Positions 62,536 through 64,000 of a stretch of DNA of 64,000 bases are shown here, in pieces (positions within the stretch are counted from its first letter, which is position 1; every line of letters starts with the position of its first letter). The stretch comes from Candidatus Heimdallarchaeota archaeon. Lineage in GTDB: Archaea > Asgardarchaeota > Heimdallarchaeia > Hodarchaeales > Hodarchaeaceae. The stretch covers positions 4,653,414-4,717,413 of the forward strand of contig CP070695.1 in NCBI GenBank assembly GCA_020353515.1, given 5' to 3'. The position numbers were made by a program, and so were the translations under genes. A model generated the notes under the pieces. It was not told the origin of the DNA, made no database searches, and worked only from the letters and a program-made list of their open reading frames with translations.

Positions 62536-63138
62536 ATGGTGAAAATTGAATTGGATAATGCCGATCTAACTATTCTAAACCGTTTAAATGAGAATGGTCG
62601 AATTACTTATTCCGAGTTAGCGAATGAGCTTAATCTTACAGTTCCTACTGTGAAATCTCGCATTGATAAGTTAACAAAAATTGGAGTTATCCATCACATT
62701 GGTGTCTATTTAAATCCACATTCATTGACAAACGAGAGTGCTGCGTTAATAAAGGTTAAAGTTGATAAAGAAGAAAAGAAAGAGTTCATTAAGTTCTTAA
62801 CTTCAGTAAATGAAGTAAGAGAGGTATTTGAAGTCTTAGATGAGTTTAATCTTATGATGATAACCCAAAATCAACCACTTAATATGCACCACATTTTGTA
62901 TGAAGAAATCAAAGCTCATTCTTACGTCAAAAACGCAGAAATCAATATACTTGTGAAGGAAGTTTTCGCGAATCCTCATCGTATTCCTAAACAGAGTCAG
63001 CTCCTAAACGTTCGGTGCGAATATTGTGGTAAACAGATAAGTGAGAGTTATGAAACCGAAAAATTTGAAGAAATTCGACACTATTTTTGTTGTACAAGCT
63101 GCTTAAGGAATTACAAGAAGTGGAGAGAGTCTCAATAA
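62536..63138 (+). CDS. Lrp/AsnC-type regulator with C-terminal TRASH metal-binding domain (CopT-like)
   Basis: 200 residues. Residues 1-55 form an Lrp winged-helix (LDNADLTILNRLNENGRITYSELANEL, then VPTVKSRIDKL), followed by a RAM-like alpha/beta part and a C-terminal TRASH domain: VRCEYCGKQIS, then YFCCTSCLRNYKKW, giving CxxC...C..C metal ligands. This fusion is the hallmark of archaeal copper-responsive regulators such as CopT/CopR. It is divergent from the copper chaperone-like gene and copA, across 480 bases with repeated operator-like motifs. AAGGATG precedes ATG 62536. Confidence 0.9.
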   Translation: MVKIELDNADLTILNRLNENGRITYSELANELNLTVPTVKSRIDKLTKIGVIHHIGVYLNPHSLTNESAALIKVKVDKEEKKEFIKFLTSVNEVREVFEVLDEFNLMMITQNQPLNMHHILYEEIKAHSYVKNAEINILVKEVFANPHRIPKQSQLLNVRCEYCGKQISESYETEKFEEIRHYFCCTSCLRNYKKWRESQ

Positions 63139-63190
63139 ACCTATATCATTTCTAGGAAATTTAAACCTAGTGTATATTCCGTGATTTAAC

Positions 63191-63994
63191 TCATTTTTGG
63201 AGATACCAAGCGCACGTACAATTTCTTTGCTCTGGTAACTGAGTGATAACGTCATGAAAGATTTGTTTTAGACTTGCTGCACGAGAGTTGAAAATGTCAA
63301 GAACCTCACTGTGACTAAGTTGCTTCTGGAGGCCTGCTGCCATATTTGTCACCACAGCTAAAACGCCGTAACAAATCCCAAGTTCACGACATAAAATTGC
63401 TTCGGATGAATTGGTCATACCAACCACATCCGCTCCCATTTGTTGTAGCGCTTTAATCTCAGCTGGTGTTTCGAAACGAGGGCCCATTGTAGTTGCGTAA
63501 GTTCCTGCAGTGTGTGTATCATGATCATCCTTGAGAACTTCTGAAAGAATTTTACGAATCTCGGGACAATAGGGTTCGCTCATATCAAGATGAACAACCC
63601 CTGATTTCGTTATTCCTTTCTGAAATTCAACACTAAAGTCTCCATCAAAAAAAGTTATTGGACGGACAAAATCAATAAATTGATCAAGGAGAACATAATC
63701 TCCAGGGTTTATTAAGGGTCGTAAACTACCTACTGCACTCGTGGCAATGACTTTGGGGATAGCTAATGAATGAAGAGCATATATATTAGCCTTAAAATTG
63801 ATTTTGTGAGGAGGAATGTTATGAAGACCTCCATGCCGAGGTAAAAAGAATAGAATTTTCTCCTCGAATTCTTGTTGGTAGATAGTTACAGGTTTAGAAT
63901 CAAACGGGGTAGTAATGGAGATCTTTGACGGTTCTTCTAAGAAGTCATAAAATCCTGATCCTCCAATGATACAAAATTTATTACTTGTTTCCAT
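63191..63994 (-). CDS. 5'-methylthioadenosine/purine nucleoside phosphorylase family (MTAP/PNP)
   Basis: 267 residues. N-terminal phosphate loop GGSGFYDF, PRHGGLHNIPPHKINFKANIYAL (phosphate/ribose), ATSAVGSL, GTYATTMGPRFETPAEIKAL, and GMTNSSEA as base and ribose contacts. The base-specificity stretch reads VVTNMAAGL; MTAP enzymes have a TDYD-type Asp there, and 6-oxopurine-specific members (PNP/MTIP) have TN(P/M)AAG. So guanosine/inosine or methylthioinosine is the likelier substrate. The C-terminus carries CTCAW, a CxC motif. The start is ATG 63994 near the right edge. Confidence 0.85.
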   Translation of the reverse strand: METSNKFCIIGGSGFYDFLEEPSKISITTPFDSKPVTIYQQEFEEKILFFLPRHGGLHNIPPHKINFKANIYALHSLAIPKVIATSAVGSLRPLINPGDYVLLDQFIDFVRPITFFDGDFSVEFQKGITKSGVVHLDMSEPYCPEIRKILSEVLKDDHDTHTAGTYATTMGPRFETPAEIKALQQMGADVVGMTNSSEAILCRELGICYGVLAVVTNMAAGLQKQLSHSEVLDIFNSRAASLKQIFHDVITQLPEQRNCTCAWYLQK

Positions 63995-64000
63995 ACCATT

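Noticed and set aside
1..64000. CRISPR arrays, insertion sequences, prophage
   Set aside because: No evenly spaced direct repeats of 25-40 bases, no transposase or integrase, and no phage structural genes were seen.

Overview
The window reads as an AT-rich archaeal chromosome segment, most likely from an Asgard archaeon. The grounds are: archaeal topoisomerase VI B subunit, RCK, HTH and TRASH regulator families; an eRF1-type HemK methyltransferase; TATA-box-like promoters; mixed ATG/TTG/GTG starts; and a divergent Ras-like GTPase near a longin/roadblock-like protein, a combination typical of Asgards. The order within Asgards cannot be decided from these data. No rRNA, tRNA, CRISPR array, insertion sequence or integrase was found.

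Layout. 1-9806 (minus): a type II topoisomerase operon gyrB-gyrA-top6B. The top6B gene runs off the left edge and is already at least 1771 codons long, because an ordinary topo VI B body is followed by about 1250 residues of degenerate helix-hairpin-helix-like repeats. 10-14.7 kb: a phosphoesterase, a coiled-coil protein, a ribbon-helix-helix regulator, a two-gene membrane/RCK system and a HemK-type methyltransferase. 14.7-19.7 kb: a 963-residue longin/roadblock-like protein, a small unknown, and a Ras-like GTPase directly downstream of a zinc-ribbon protein. 20-26.6 kb: PPC/DUF296, RidA, an SMC/Rad50-like ATPase operon with an overlapping 57-codon gene, CYTH, radical SAM/SPASM and TatD genes. 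26.6-30.2 kb: an ABC-2 export operon. 30.4-40.9 kb: metabolic and transport genes (UPF0248-like, corrinoid reductive activator, two SDRs, OsmC, a heterodimeric ABC exporter, MFS, methyltransferase).

40.9-45.8 kb is looser and partly decayed: a phosphoesterase pseudogene, AlaX, small membrane proteins, a winged-helix gene pair with a candidate operator, a two-finger zinc protein, and the remains of an Ig-like surface protein. 46-53.6 kb holds four different DNA methyltransferases with no recognisable endonuclease, interspersed with cupin, thioredoxin reductase and HAD genes. 53.6-59 kb: an RNase J-like protein, a GT-C-like membrane protein, an AAA/winged-helix protein and a stand-alone PEP-synthase nucleotide-binding domain. 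59-63.1 kb: a copper-resistance locus (CopA ATPase, a small metal-binding protein identical in design to CopA's own N-terminus, and a divergent Lrp-TRASH regulator), with a repeated operator-like motif between them. The window ends with an MTAP/PNP-family phosphorylase.

The most unusual items are the giant topo VI B and its placement in one operon with gyrase. Next come the copper metal-binding module with its operator, the SMC-like ATPase whose Walker B glutamate is lysine, the RCK membrane protein with an altered filter-like motif, and the GTPase/zinc-ribbon pair. All family calls rest on reading motifs by eye; no database search was possible.
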